A stretch of DNA of 64,000 nucleotides, taken from contig JBBIRW010000002.1 in the NCBI GenBank assembly GCA_037441565.1, forward strand, positions 124,001 through 188,000, read 5' to 3'. The position numbers and the translations under genes were made by a program. The notes beneath the pieces were generated by a model. The model was not told where the DNA came from. It searched no databases and saw only the letters and a program-made list of their open reading frames with translations. Within the stretch, counting starts at the first letter, position 1, and each line of letters opens with the position of its first letter. Positions 53,693 through 63,012 of this stretch are shown in pieces. Source of the stretch: JBBIRW01 sp037441565. GTDB taxonomy: Bacteria; Desulfobacterota; JBBIRW01.

Positions 53693-54061
53693 ATGGATGA
53701 AATTCATATGCTTTACGAACAACTGATCGTTGTTGATGAAAAAGGGAGGAAGGATATAAACCCCCGTATAAGGGCCTGCATATTCAAAAGGATTATTGAA
53801 CGACTTAATGCATTAAGAAGGGATATAGAGAATGTGCCCTTTGGTTCAAAAAAATATATGGAGATAGATGAAAAGATAAGGAGACTTCTGCTCACAGAAA
53901 TTCAGATAATACTTGATGACTACGAAATAAAAAAGAAGAATGGCAGGCTAAAAGACTGGCATGAGATGTACGGAGATGTGGACTATTATAGAGACCTTTA
54001 CTATTACTACAGATTCAACGGAAAGGACAGGATGCTGAGGGACTATCGATTACTTTTTTAA
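53693..54061 (+). CDS. Hypothetical protein, tyrosine-rich C-terminus
   Basis: A 122-residue, highly charged soluble protein with predicted helices and a tyrosine-rich stretch (DYYRDLYYYYRF near 100). No family recognised. It begins 53 bp after the permease gene and precedes pepA. Codon use fits its neighbours and it has no stop interruption, so I accept it as a gene, with no clear ribosome site. Confidence 0.5.
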   Translation: MDEIHMLYEQLIVVDEKGRKDINPRIRACIFKRIIERLNALRRDIENVPFGSKKYMEIDEKIRRLLLTEIQIILDDYEIKKKNGRLKDWHEMYGDVDYYRDLYYYYRFNGKDRMLRDYRLLF

Positions 54062-54113
54062 TACCATCCTGATCAGCCACATTATTTATTTGAAAAATAA
54101 TGGGAGGTTTAAT

Positions 54114-55613
54114 ATGCAGATTGAGGTAAGAAGGGGTGATATACTCGAAGTTGCTGATGAAGCAATTGTTATAAATATTTTCGAAGATGTAAAAATACCC
54201 CGAGGAGCAACAGCTGTTATCGATAAGGCCCTTCAGGGTCAGATCACAGAGCTTATAGCATCCGGTGATATCAGGGGAAAACATATGGAAACAACATTAC
54301 TTTATACAAGGGGTGTCATACCCTCAAAAAGGGTCCTTGTTATTGGATTAGGTAAAAAGGAAAACTTCGACACGGAGAAAATCAGACAGGTTTCTGGAAA
54401 GGCAGCAACATTTCTTAGAAATCTTGGTATCAGAAGCTTTACAACCATAATCCATGGTGCAGGAACAGGAAACATATCTGTGAGTGATGCAACAACGGCA
54501 GTCGTGGAAGGAACAATCCTTTCGCTTTACAGATGTGACAGGTTCAAGAAGGATGATGAGGAAAAGTCAAAGGCTATAGAAAAAATGACAATAATTGAGA
54601 GGGAAGCAAATAAGATCGATGAAATTCAAAAAGCAGTTGATGCTTCAAAAATTCTTGCTGAATCAGTGGTAATGGTAAGGGATCTTGTAAACTTCCCTTC
54701 CAATGAAATTACACCTCAAAGATTGGCACAGAAGGCAAAAGAGATCTCAGAAAAATATGGGCTCAGATGCCAGATCCTTGATGAGGCGGACATGGAAGAG
54801 ATTGGAATGAGTGCAATTCTTGCAGTCGCAAAAGGCAGTGCAAATCCACCCAAATTTATCATTATGGAATACGAGCCTGATGACTATGGGGAAACGGTCG
54901 CTATTGTGGGAAAGGGGATCACCTTTGATAGCGGCGGTATATCGATCAAACCTGCAGAGAATATGGAGCAGATGAAATATGATATGGCAGGTGCAGGTGC
55001 TGTTCTCGGTACACTTCAGGCATGCTCCCAGCTTAAACCTCGTGTAAAGATAGTTGGATTAATACCTGCAGCAGAAAATATACCAGGACCAAAGGCATAT
55101 AAACCGGGTGACATAATCACATCGCTCTCAGGTAAAACCATAGAGGTTATCAATACAGATGCTGAGGGGAGACTAATCCTTGCTGATGCTATAACATATG
55201 CCCTTCGATACAAGCCCTCTGGAATAATTGATCTCGCAACACTTACAGGGGCATGTGTGATAGCGCTCGGGCATCATGCAATCGGAATGATGGGTAATGA
55301 TGAAAGACTCAAGGAGAGGATAAAGAAAGCCTCAGAGATTACAGGAGAAAGGGTCTGGGAACTTCCCATATGGGAAGAATATGAAGAGCAGTTAAAGAGT
55401 GATATAGCTGATATCAAGAATGTGGGTGGAAAACCGGCAGGCGCCATAACAGGAGCCCTTTTTTTGAAAAAGTTTGCAGAAAATTACCCATGGGTTCATC
55501 TTGATATAGCTGGAACTGCATGGGTTGAAAAGGACAAACCCTATATTCCTAAGGGGGCATCTGGCGTTGGTGTAAGGCTCCTTACGCAACTTTTCATGAA
55601 CTGGAGATCTTAA
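54114..55613 (+). CDS. pepA: Leucyl aminopeptidase (M17)
   Basis: About 499 residues from ATG 54114 (GGGAGG six bases upstream; an ATG at 54090 lies before the ribosome site). Two-domain M17 metallopeptidase: an N-terminal macro-like domain, then the catalytic domain with GKGITFDSGGISIKP, KYDMAGAGAVLG and the NTDAEGRLILAD signature carrying the metal ligands; the bicarbonate-site Arg is in EGRL. It removes N-terminal residues from peptides, which fits the peptide-type transporter upstream. Confidence 0.96.
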   Translation: MQIEVRRGDILEVADEAIVINIFEDVKIPRGATAVIDKALQGQITELIASGDIRGKHMETTLLYTRGVIPSKRVLVIGLGKKENFDTEKIRQVSGKAATFLRNLGIRSFTTIIHGAGTGNISVSDATTAVVEGTILSLYRCDRFKKDDEEKSKAIEKMTIIEREANKIDEIQKAVDASKILAESVVMVRDLVNFPSNEITPQRLAQKAKEISEKYGLRCQILDEADMEEIGMSAILAVAKGSANPPKFIIMEYEPDDYGETVAIVGKGITFDSGGISIKPAENMEQMKYDMAGAGAVLGTLQACSQLKPRVKIVGLIPAAENIPGPKAYKPGDIITSLSGKTIEVINTDAEGRLILADAITYALRYKPSGIIDLATLTGACVIALGHHAIGMMGNDERLKERIKKASEITGERVWELPIWEEYEEQLKSDIADIKNVGGKPAGAITGALFLKKFAENYPWVHLDIAGTAWVEKDKPYIPKGASGVGVRLLTQLFMNWRS

Positions 55614-55615
55614 AA

Positions 55616-58210
55616 TCAGCAAATAAAATTTCTTATCTTCTTCCTCAAAGCTTCTGCCTCATCGAAGAGGCTTTTTACTGATTGTTCAACATGCTCAACA
55701 CGCGATGCATTCTCGTGGGCAGCATCCCTTATCTTCTCAATCCTATCCATTGCCCTGGAAAGGGCGCTTTCCTGCTCATTAATAAGGGAATTTATATAAT
55801 TAAGGGTCTCATTGAATCGCTCTATAGATTCCATCACATTTCTACTTTCCAGCTCGTGCCTTTCAGTAATCTCTTTAACATTTTTTGATATATCCCTCAT
55901 CTCCTCTGACGCAGCAACTATTTGCTGGCTGCCTATGAACTGCTCCTTTATTGTCTTTGCCATCTCTTCCACCATCAATGATACATTCTCTATGGATCTT
56001 GTAACATTGCCACTTGCCTCAGACTGTTCGACAGTTGATCTCGTAATATCTGAAACCATATCGCTTACCTTTCCTGACCTTTCAAGAATATCCCTCAATG
56101 ACTCCCCGATCTCGGAGGATTTCTTCATACTTTCATCGATCTTCTCAAGGGACCTCCTCATTGCCTCTGTTGTTTCCATAGCCCTTTCCCTGAGTTCCTT
56201 TATTATCTCACCTATCTCCTTTGTTGAAGATACAGTGCTTTCGGAAAGGGATCTTACCTCCTCAGCAAGCACAGAAAATGCCCTCCCATGCTCACCGGCT
56301 TGCGCTGCAATTATCGCCGCATTTATGGAAATAAGATGCGTTCTGTCTGCAATATCCTCAATCACCTCGAGGATTTTCCCTATTCTTCCCACACTCTTTT
56401 CAAGATGGTCAAGTGCAGATGATGCCTCACTCGATGTGTATTTTATAGCCTCCATTCCAGATATTGTTTTGAGCACAGCGTTGACCCCACTCTTGCTATA
56501 GTCCATCATCTCCTCAGTGAACTTCTGTGCCTCCACAGCCCTTGCCTTTATCTCCTTAATAGCTGCGTCCATCTCCATCATAGATGTGGCAACCTTTTGT
56601 GCATTCTCCCTGAGTTTATCAACCCTCTCAGAGACCTCCTTCAGTGAGGCTGTAATCTCTGCGATGGAGGAGGATGTCTGATCAACAGATACAGCAAGAT
56701 CCTCTGCCCTGGAGACAACCTCTTTCACTGATGATGACATCCTGGTTACTGATTGGTTTGTTCCCTGTGATATATTATTGAGCCACTGGATTCCAGAGGT
56801 AACATCACCTGCTGCCTTTTTTGTCTGCTCCATGCAGCTTACCACATCATCTGCCAGAATCGCCTGTATTTTTGAACGATCAGCAACTTCCCTTGCATTA
56901 TTCATGATATTCTTCGAGGATTCTTCAACCTTTGCTGCAGATATTGCGGTCATATTTATCATCTCCGCAAGGTTTCCCCTCATTACCCTTATACGTGATG
57001 CGAGAAAGCCCACCTCATCCTCGGAAATCAACCTTACCTCTTCTTTCAGGTTTCCCTTTGCGATCTTTTCAACTGAAACCATTAGTGAACGAAGCGATGA
57101 ACTCGTTTCACCGGCAACCATCACCGAGACAATGGCTACTGTCATCAATCCCACAAAAACAACCATGAGATATATCCTGTTCATCCCCATAAAGCCCCTC
57201 GATCGGGAGATATCATCGGAGGCCCTTGCAATAAGAAGATTCTTTCCCTCAACAGGAACGATTGCAAAGATCCGATTATCGATCCTTTTTATAGAGGGAG
57301 ATACAATATCTTTTGCATCCTCAAGTATTTCATCAGGAATCCCCGAGCTGTCCTTCCCAAGGACAACCTTACCATCCCTCGAGAAGACATATGAGGGATA
57401 ATGACCCCCTTTTCTTTTGATGATCTCAAGCTCCCCCTCACTTAAATCCTGGAGGAGACGCGCTTCCTTCTCTGTCTCTGCTATAAGGCTGATTGATATG
57501 GTCTCATGAAAGATCCTGGGAACATATTGAAATACCATTATCCCCATCATTATGAGAAATACGGATGATACGGAAAGAAAGGAGACGAGAAGTTTTCTTC
57601 TTATCGAAAGACTGACCTCCTTTTTTTCGGGATCAAAGATTGTGCGACTAAATGGTATAAACTTCAAAAGATTTGTATGAGCAGGCTCCTTTGAAATAAG
57701 ATCTAAAGCCTCCCTTGTCACTGGAAGATCAACCATTGCGGGCATAAAGATGGATTTCGTTATATAGTATTGGAACAGGGTAAAAAGAACTCCGCTGAAA
57801 AATCCAATAAGTATTACTGGCAATGTGTCCATCCATGTGTATGAATAGAAATACACCATTACAAGCACACTCATAGAGTAAACAACGAACCACCATATTC
57901 CCATAATGATGAAGGATGCCTGTGGTGCAATAAGGATAACTTTAAGGGCGGATGCCAGATCAACATTATCAACTTTTTCACCAGAATCGATACGATCAAG
58001 GTAGTTTACAAGAGGTTTAATGATGTGATCCATAAAGATAAGGAAGATGGAAAAGCAGAGAAGGCCGATGAATTTTAAGGCAATCACTTTATTGTTAAAT
58101 TGAAAATCTATAATATGATACAGATACGCATGAACAATTAAAAGCGACAGAATAGCATTTAATACTGCAAGGAAGTGAAACCTTTTCCTTATTAATGAAC
58201 CTTTATACAT
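55616..58210 (-). CDS. Large methyl-accepting chemotaxis-type membrane protein
   Basis: An 864-residue transducer-like protein: an N-terminal module with about four membrane helices (1-150), a further helix (about 207-228), a periplasmic sensing region (about 230-335), another helix (about 342-365), HAMP (about 366-420), then a long coiled signalling domain. The hairpin tip reads ISINAAIIAAQAGEHGRAFS, where the usual core is NAA-x-EAARAGE-G-GFAVVA. Glu is replaced by Ile and the Arg of AARAGE by Gln. CheA/CheW coupling may therefore be altered. There are no che genes in the window. ATG 58210 follows AAGGAG. Confidence 0.88.
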   Translation of the reverse strand: MYKGSLIRKRFHFLAVLNAILSLLIVHAYLYHIIDFQFNNKVIALKFIGLLCFSIFLIFMDHIIKPLVNYLDRIDSGEKVDNVDLASALKVILIAPQASFIIMGIWWFVVYSMSVLVMVYFYSYTWMDTLPVILIGFFSGVLFTLFQYYITKSIFMPAMVDLPVTREALDLISKEPAHTNLLKFIPFSRTIFDPEKKEVSLSIRRKLLVSFLSVSSVFLIMMGIMVFQYVPRIFHETISISLIAETEKEARLLQDLSEGELEIIKRKGGHYPSYVFSRDGKVVLGKDSSGIPDEILEDAKDIVSPSIKRIDNRIFAIVPVEGKNLLIARASDDISRSRGFMGMNRIYLMVVFVGLMTVAIVSVMVAGETSSSLRSLMVSVEKIAKGNLKEEVRLISEDEVGFLASRIRVMRGNLAEMINMTAISAAKVEESSKNIMNNAREVADRSKIQAILADDVVSCMEQTKKAAGDVTSGIQWLNNISQGTNQSVTRMSSSVKEVVSRAEDLAVSVDQTSSSIAEITASLKEVSERVDKLRENAQKVATSMMEMDAAIKEIKARAVEAQKFTEEMMDYSKSGVNAVLKTISGMEAIKYTSSEASSALDHLEKSVGRIGKILEVIEDIADRTHLISINAAIIAAQAGEHGRAFSVLAEEVRSLSESTVSSTKEIGEIIKELRERAMETTEAMRRSLEKIDESMKKSSEIGESLRDILERSGKVSDMVSDITRSTVEQSEASGNVTRSIENVSLMVEEMAKTIKEQFIGSQQIVAASEEMRDISKNVKEITERHELESRNVMESIERFNETLNYINSLINEQESALSRAMDRIEKIRDAAHENASRVEHVEQSVKSLFDEAEALRKKIRNFIC

Positions 58211-58309
58211 AAAAAACTCCTTTCCGATTTAGAAGCAATATTATATTATTATCTTTACTTTTTCCAGATTAATCATGTCTTTAAAAGCTTTCAGAAGGGG
58301 GGTTGTTCA

Positions 58310-58912
58310 TTGAAAAATAATTTATTTTACTTATTTATGTTTTTCACCATCATTATATCTTCCTGTGCTACAAAAGGACCCATCTGGGTAAAAATCGATT
58401 ATTCATTTAAAAAACCAATTCCCTTTGTGGTACCTATAGATAAAAAAATTGGCATCCTGGTCTCGGATATAAGGGATACAAGGGAGAGGAGGGATATTAT
58501 TGGGGATGTCCTCGGCTATCCCCTCCTTTCCAAGGAAGCACCTGAGGACTCTATAAAATCAGCAATCATTGCAAATTTAAGAAGGGCCGGGTTTGAAATT
58601 ATTTCTTCAGAAAAGAAGGATACTCCCTATCCCATCTATATCATCGACTGCGAGATCAAGAAGTTTTGGGTTGATGTAAAGAGTCCAAAGACCTTTGAGG
58701 TCATCACCAATGCAAATATCGAAATCTACGTAAGGATCTCCAATACCACAAAGGGGATTGTCCTATGGGAAGGAAACATACAGGCATCATCTATGAGAAA
58801 GGACATTGTCCTTTCTGAAGAGAATATAGAAAGGGCGATTACTGATTGCCTCAGTGATGCAGTTGAAAATATACTGTTCAGTGATGCGTTTTTAAAAATC
58901 ATGAAATCATAA
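58310..58912 (+). CDS. Predicted lipoprotein, YajG/DUF-like
   Basis: A 200-residue lipoprotein: a signal peptide ending in the lipobox IISSC (cysteine 19), then a mixed alpha/beta domain. The pattern ILVSDIRDTRER and the C-terminal DCLSDAVENILF suggest the YajG or LPS-assembly-like lipoprotein families, but I cannot name one. Start: TTG 58310 after GGGGGG. It lies 15 bp upstream of bpsA on the same strand. Confidence 0.65.
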   Translation: MKNNLFYLFMFFTIIISSCATKGPIWVKIDYSFKKPIPFVVPIDKKIGILVSDIRDTRERRDIIGDVLGYPLLSKEAPEDSIKSAIIANLRRAGFEIISSEKKDTPYPIYIIDCEIKKFWVDVKSPKTFEVITNANIEIYVRISNTTKGIVLWEGNIQASSMRKDIVLSEENIERAITDCLSDAVENILFSDAFLKIMKS

Positions 58913-58927
58913 TAATCGAGGTAACTC

Positions 58928-59953
58928 ATGAAGAGGCTTCACTATCTTATCCTTCGCGAACTGACAAGGGGAGAGAAGACCTATTGGGAGCTTCTGAAAA
59001 AGGTGTATGCCCAGGCATCCCTGATTATTTCATCACTTAAAGAGCTGGAAAGGGATGGATATATTAAATCATCTGCCTCGGGTTTTTGCCTCACAGAGAA
59101 GGCAGAGGCCCTTTTCCCCATCCAGAATGCATACCATAGCTCCCCCATCTGCAAAAATTGCGATGGGAAAGGGTATATTGTTGAGAATTATCTTGAGTTT
59201 CTTGAGCAATTTAAACACATAACATTAAAAAGACCAAAGGCTATCTCCGACTTTGATCAGGGGCCCATCACACCTGAGGGAACGATCTTGAGAGTGCTTG
59301 TTCTTTACGAAAGAGGAGACCTGGAAGGCAGGGAGATCCTTTTTCTCGGGGACGATGACCTTACATCAATAGCAGCTGGCCTGACAGGACATCCAAGGAG
59401 GGTGGTTGTTCTCGAGGCTGATGAACGAATTGTGAACTTTATAAATGAAAATGCGGAGAAGATAGGGTTGAATTCTCTCCAGGCAATAGTTTACGATGTG
59501 AGAAACCCCCTGCCACAGGAACTCAGGAGATCATTTGATACATTCTTAACAGATCCGGTTGAAACGCTTCGAGGGTTCAATCTCTTCCTTTCAAGATGTG
59601 CACTTTCATTAAAAGGGGAAGGATCTGCTGGATATTTTGGTCTATCACATCTTGAGGCATCCTTTAAAAAATGGCATGAGATACAGGGGAATCTGAACAG
59701 GATGAATTTTGTTATTACGAATATCTGGGGCTCATTTCATGAATATATGCTTGATCCGGGGGAAATCATGGAAAGAGGATACAGGATCGTAACGCATGCG
59801 GAATGGAATATTAAACCCCCTGACATGAACTGGTATACGACCTCCCTGTTTAGAATCGAACTTATCTCTGACCCAAAACCTCTTTATGTAGATCAGGTAA
59901 ATTGGGGGAGGGAGCTATACTATGATGAAGAGGCTTATGTAACACTTCCCTGA
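58928..59953 (+). CDS. bpsA: N4-bis(aminopropyl)spermidine synthase (branched-chain polyamine synthase)
   Basis: A 341-residue BpsA-family enzyme: an N-terminal winged-helix-like domain (1-70), a CKNCDGKGY zinc-like pair near 75, then a Rossmann-type aminopropyltransferase domain with FLGDDDLTS (GDDD at residues 141-144, the acidic motif known to be needed in the archaeal enzyme) and TDPVETLRGFNLFLSR. It transfers aminopropyl groups to spermidine to make quaternary branched polyamines, which stabilise nucleic acids at high temperature in Thermococcus and Thermus relatives. Length agrees with the archaeal enzyme. ATG 58928 has GAGGT upstream. Confidence 0.9.
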   Translation: MKRLHYLILRELTRGEKTYWELLKKVYAQASLIISSLKELERDGYIKSSASGFCLTEKAEALFPIQNAYHSSPICKNCDGKGYIVENYLEFLEQFKHITLKRPKAISDFDQGPITPEGTILRVLVLYERGDLEGREILFLGDDDLTSIAAGLTGHPRRVVVLEADERIVNFINENAEKIGLNSLQAIVYDVRNPLPQELRRSFDTFLTDPVETLRGFNLFLSRCALSLKGEGSAGYFGLSHLEASFKKWHEIQGNLNRMNFVITNIWGSFHEYMLDPGEIMERGYRIVTHAEWNIKPPDMNWYTTSLFRIELISDPKPLYVDQVNWGRELYYDEEAYVTLP

Positions 59954-59963
59954 ATGACTACTC

Positions 59964-60683
59964 TCACTCCCCATTCCTGTATTCTTCAACAACCCCCCTC
60001 TTTAACATTATCTCGTAGATAATAGCAGCCCTTCTCTCCACAAATGAAGATCCATCGAGGGGCGAGTGCTTTCGTGGCGAAGGAAGCACCGCAGCGAGTC
60101 GAACTGCCTCTTCAGGCGTAAGATCCGATGCATGTTTACTGAAATAGTGAATCGATGCAGCCTCCACACCAAAGATACCCTCCCCCCATTCCGCAACATT
60201 TAGATAAAGATGCAATATTCTACTCTTCTTTAGGTGCATCTCCAGCTGAAAAGCAATGGCCACCTCCCTGAGCTTTCTTAAAATACTCTTCTTTGAAGAG
60301 AGGTAGAGATTCTTTGCAAGCTGTTGGGTTATTGTGCTTGCCCCATAAGCATATCTTTTCTTCTTTATGTTTCTCTCCATTGCCTCCTTTATCGCCTCAT
60401 AATCTATACCCTTGTGATGCCAGAATTTATCATCCTCCGCAATCAAAACGGCATTAATAAGATATGGGGATATCCTGTTCAGTGGCACCCATACTTGTTT
60501 TATACTTAATAGCTTACCCTTTTTTCTATACTCCTCCTCCCTTTCCTTCATTAATGCCGTTTTTCCTGGATTGGTTTTCTGGAGAATCGAAACATCAGGA
60601 AGTGAAAGCCAGAATATTGCAGATGAACAGAAAATCAGACCAGCTATGATCAAAAAAATGGCTCTTTTTCTCCGAAATAACAT
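59964..60683 (-). CDS. mtgA: Monofunctional biosynthetic peptidoglycan transglycosylase
   Basis: A 239-residue GT51 enzyme: an N-terminal membrane anchor (about 8-28), then the glycosyltransferase domain with the catalytic Glu in LIAEDDKFWHHKGID and the GASTITQQLAKNLYL motif. It polymerises lipid II glycan strands at the membrane. No transpeptidase domain follows. The 3' end abuts bpsA convergently. Confidence 0.93.
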   Translation of the reverse strand: MLFRRKRAIFLIIAGLIFCSSAIFWLSLPDVSILQKTNPGKTALMKEREEEYRKKGKLLSIKQVWVPLNRISPYLINAVLIAEDDKFWHHKGIDYEAIKEAMERNIKKKRYAYGASTITQQLAKNLYLSSKKSILRKLREVAIAFQLEMHLKKSRILHLYLNVAEWGEGIFGVEAASIHYFSKHASDLTPEEAVRLAAVLPSPRKHSPLDGSSFVERRAAIIYEIMLKRGVVEEYRNGE

Positions 60684-60768
60684 ACAAAATAATTTATAAT
60701 AACTGTTATTGCGAAGGTCAAGGAATTGGGATGGATAAGATCCTGTTGAGGTTATAGAATTAGAATCA

Positions 60769-61461
60769 ATGATGGAACAGAAAGGGATACTTTATGTAGT
60801 AGCAACACCCATAGGAAACCTTCAGGATATCACAATAAGAGCAATCGAATGCCTGAGGGATGTCGATTATATTGCTGCAGAAGACACAAGACATGCATTG
60901 AAACTCCTCAACCACTATAGCATTAAGAAACCGCTCATCAGTTATTACTATCCGAGGGAAAGAGAGAAACTACCAGTGATATTGAGACTGCTTAAAGAAG
61001 GGAAAAAGGTTGCACTTATCACAAAGGCAGGAACACCCTGTATTGCAGATCCAGGGATGCTCCTTGTAAGGAAAGCACTTGAAGAGAGGATAGAAGTACA
61101 CCCCATCCCTGGACCATCCGCCATTGTTTCCTCTCTGAGTGTATCAGGTATTCAAGCAGATTCATTTATTTTTCTTGGATTTCTTCCAAAGAAGACCAGC
61201 AAGAGATCAAAACTTCTCCGTGAGGTAAGCAATCTTCCTTTTTCCATAGTTATATTTGAAGCACCGGAAAGGATAAATAAAACCCTTGATGAAATCGCCT
61301 CCATAATGGGAAACAGAAAAATTACCATAACGAGAGAACTTACAAAGCTTTTTGAAGAAATAAGCCATGGATTTGTGGATGATATCAGAATTAGCAGGAA
61401 AAACTGGAAGGGAGAGATTACAATAGTCATTGATAAAGCAGAAAAAAGAATCGACAGGTAG
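60769..61461 (+). CDS. rsmI: 16S rRNA (cytidine-1402-2'-O)-methyltransferase RsmI
   Basis: A 230-residue tetrapyrrole-methylase-fold enzyme that methylates C1402 of 16S rRNA. VVATPIGNLQDITIRA, YIAAEDTRHALKLLNHY, PGPSAIVSSLSVSGI and IFEAPERINKTL are standard. The usually invariant SDAGTP-x-I-DPG loop reads TKAGTPCIADPG, with Lys (61024-61026) at the Asp position. Truncated C-terminus compared with E. coli, as often in short forms. The next gene starts 8 bp after its stop. Confidence 0.92.
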   Translation: MMEQKGILYVVATPIGNLQDITIRAIECLRDVDYIAAEDTRHALKLLNHYSIKKPLISYYYPREREKLPVILRLLKEGKKVALITKAGTPCIADPGMLLVRKALEERIEVHPIPGPSAIVSSLSVSGIQADSFIFLGFLPKKTSKRSKLLREVSNLPFSIVIFEAPERINKTLDEIASIMGNRKITITRELTKLFEEISHGFVDDIRISRKNWKGEITIVIDKAEKRIDR

Positions 61462-61468
61462 GGAAGGA

Positions 61469-61726
61469 ATGAAAAGAAAAAGATCAGGTTTGGCAAAAAT
61501 TCTGGCTTTATTAACCGCCTTAAGCCTTTTTTTCTTTATTCTCATCTATGCTGGAGCAGGGAGACTCCTGATTTCACTTGGTGAAAAGATTATATCTGCG
61601 GGTAGATATACGGAGAAGGTTGAAGAGGGGGTAAAGAAAAAGACATCCGATATTGGGAGAAAGGCTGAAGGATGGTTTGAAAGGGCAAAGGAACTTACCA
61701 GAGAAATCGAAAGGAAGGCTGACTGA
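61469..61726 (+). CDS. Small membrane-anchored hypothetical protein
   Basis: An 85-residue protein from ATG 61469, chosen because GGGAAGGA precedes it. One N-terminal membrane helix (ILALLTALSLFFFILIYAGA) is followed by an amphipathic, Lys/Glu-rich helix, likely a coiled coil. No family recognised. It follows rsmI closely and converges on the AmrS gene. Confidence 0.55.
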   Translation: MKRKRSGLAKILALLTALSLFFFILIYAGAGRLLISLGEKIISAGRYTEKVEEGVKKKTSDIGRKAEGWFERAKELTREIERKAD

Positions 61727-61728
61727 GT

Positions 61729-62712
61729 TTAAATCTTCATATTAAGGTCAAATCCACAGACAGAACACCTTCCATTTTTTACCTGTTTTAACTCTATATG
61801 ATAACCCTTTCTCACAACACATGTAGAATTGCATGAGGGACAGAATGTTGTTGATGTTTTATCATCCCATACATTTCCCAGATAAACAAAATTAAGTGAC
61901 TTCTTTGCCAGCTCATATGCAAGATATAATTTATCAAGTGGCGTTGGGGGGTATGTAAACTTATAATGTGGAAAATAACGAGAAAAGTGAAGTGGAATAT
62001 TCTTATCTATTGATGAAACAAACTCTATTATTTCCTCTATCTCTCTCTGGGAATCGTTGCATGATGTAATAATGAGATTTGTTATCTCAATATGGCATGC
62101 TGTGGCACATCTTTTGATGGTCTCTTTTACCTTCTCAACCCTTCCATTACAGTAAGTCTTATAAAAATCGTCTCTTGAAGACTTAAGATCAATGTTCATT
62201 GCATCAATCCAGGGAAGGAGCTCTTCAAGAGGTTCTGGATTTATGAGACCATTTGTGACAAGTACATTCTTCAATCCTTCCCTTCTGAAGGCCTTTGCTG
62301 TATCCAGAACAAACTCATACCATATGAGTGGCTCATTATAAGTGAAGGCAATACCCACAGAGTTGTATCTTTTTCCCGCATCGATAAGGCTCTTTATGCT
62401 CACTTCCTGGGTTGCTATTTTCCCCTCGATCATATGCCAGTTCTGACAGAATTTGCATCTGAGATTGCAGCCCGATGTTCCGATTGAAAGTATCTGAGTA
62501 CCGGGATAGAAGTGGTAAAGGGGCTTCTTCTCTATGGGATCAAGATGAACTGCGGCACATAAACCATAATGGGTAGCATAAAGTGTCCCTCCCCTGTTCT
62601 CCCTTATATAGCAAAACCCTTTTTTTCCATCAGCGATAACACAATTCTTCGGACAGAGCAAGCATTGGACAAAGCCCCTTTCCTTCTTAATATAATATTT
62701 TGCTTCAACCAT
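61729..62712 (-). CDS. amrS: AmmeMemoRadiSam system radical SAM protein AmrS
   Basis: A 327-residue radical SAM enzyme. An N-terminal CLLCPKNCVIADGKKGFC cysteine group is followed by the cluster motif CNLRCKFCQNWH near residue 80 and a C-terminal zinc ribbon (CPSCNSTC ... CSVCG). The family is one of three partners (AmmeMemoRadiSam) of unknown substrate; the other partners, AmrA and AmrB, are not next to it. ATG 62712 follows AAGG. Confidence 0.88.
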   Translation of the reverse strand: MVEAKYYIKKERGFVQCLLCPKNCVIADGKKGFCYIRENRGGTLYATHYGLCAAVHLDPIEKKPLYHFYPGTQILSIGTSGCNLRCKFCQNWHMIEGKIATQEVSIKSLIDAGKRYNSVGIAFTYNEPLIWYEFVLDTAKAFRREGLKNVLVTNGLINPEPLEELLPWIDAMNIDLKSSRDDFYKTYCNGRVEKVKETIKRCATACHIEITNLIITSCNDSQREIEEIIEFVSSIDKNIPLHFSRYFPHYKFTYPPTPLDKLYLAYELAKKSLNFVYLGNVWDDKTSTTFCPSCNSTCVVRKGYHIELKQVKNGRCSVCGFDLNMKI

Positions 62713-62724
62713 CTAATTTACCTT

Positions 62725-63003
62725 TCAATATTTTATAAAAAACCTGTCAAATTCCCCCTTGTAATCTTCCCATTCCACATGAACCTTTGTCACAATGGCT
62801 GCCTCAGGACCCCTGTGGCACCACTCAACCATATTCTTCACACTCTCATCATCCCCTTCAAATACAGCCTCAACAGTTCCATCCCAGTTGTTTCTAACCC
62901 ATCCTTTAATTCCGAGTCTATTTGCCATCTCTCTTGTGTGTGCTCTGAAATAAACACCTTGAACCCTTCCTTCAATTATCACATGAGCACGTATCAGATT
63001 CAT
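62725..63003 (-). CDS. acyP: Acylphosphatase
   Basis: A 92-residue acylphosphatase. Catalytic Arg in GRVQGVYFRAHT and Asn in GWVRNNWDGTVE are intact. It hydrolyses acyl phosphates such as acetyl phosphate or carbamoyl phosphate. It lies between ligA and amrS on the minus strand with close spacing. Confidence 0.95.
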   Translation of the reverse strand: MNLIRAHVIIEGRVQGVYFRAHTREMANRLGIKGWVRNNWDGTVEAVFEGDDESVKNMVEWCHRGPEAAIVTKVHVEWEDYKGEFDRFFIKY

Positions 63004-63012
63004 AATATCACC

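Noticed and set aside
55812..57401. Two long open frames antisense to the methyl-accepting protein
   Set aside because: Serine-rich shadow frames opposite a coiled-coil protein; no start signals or domains.
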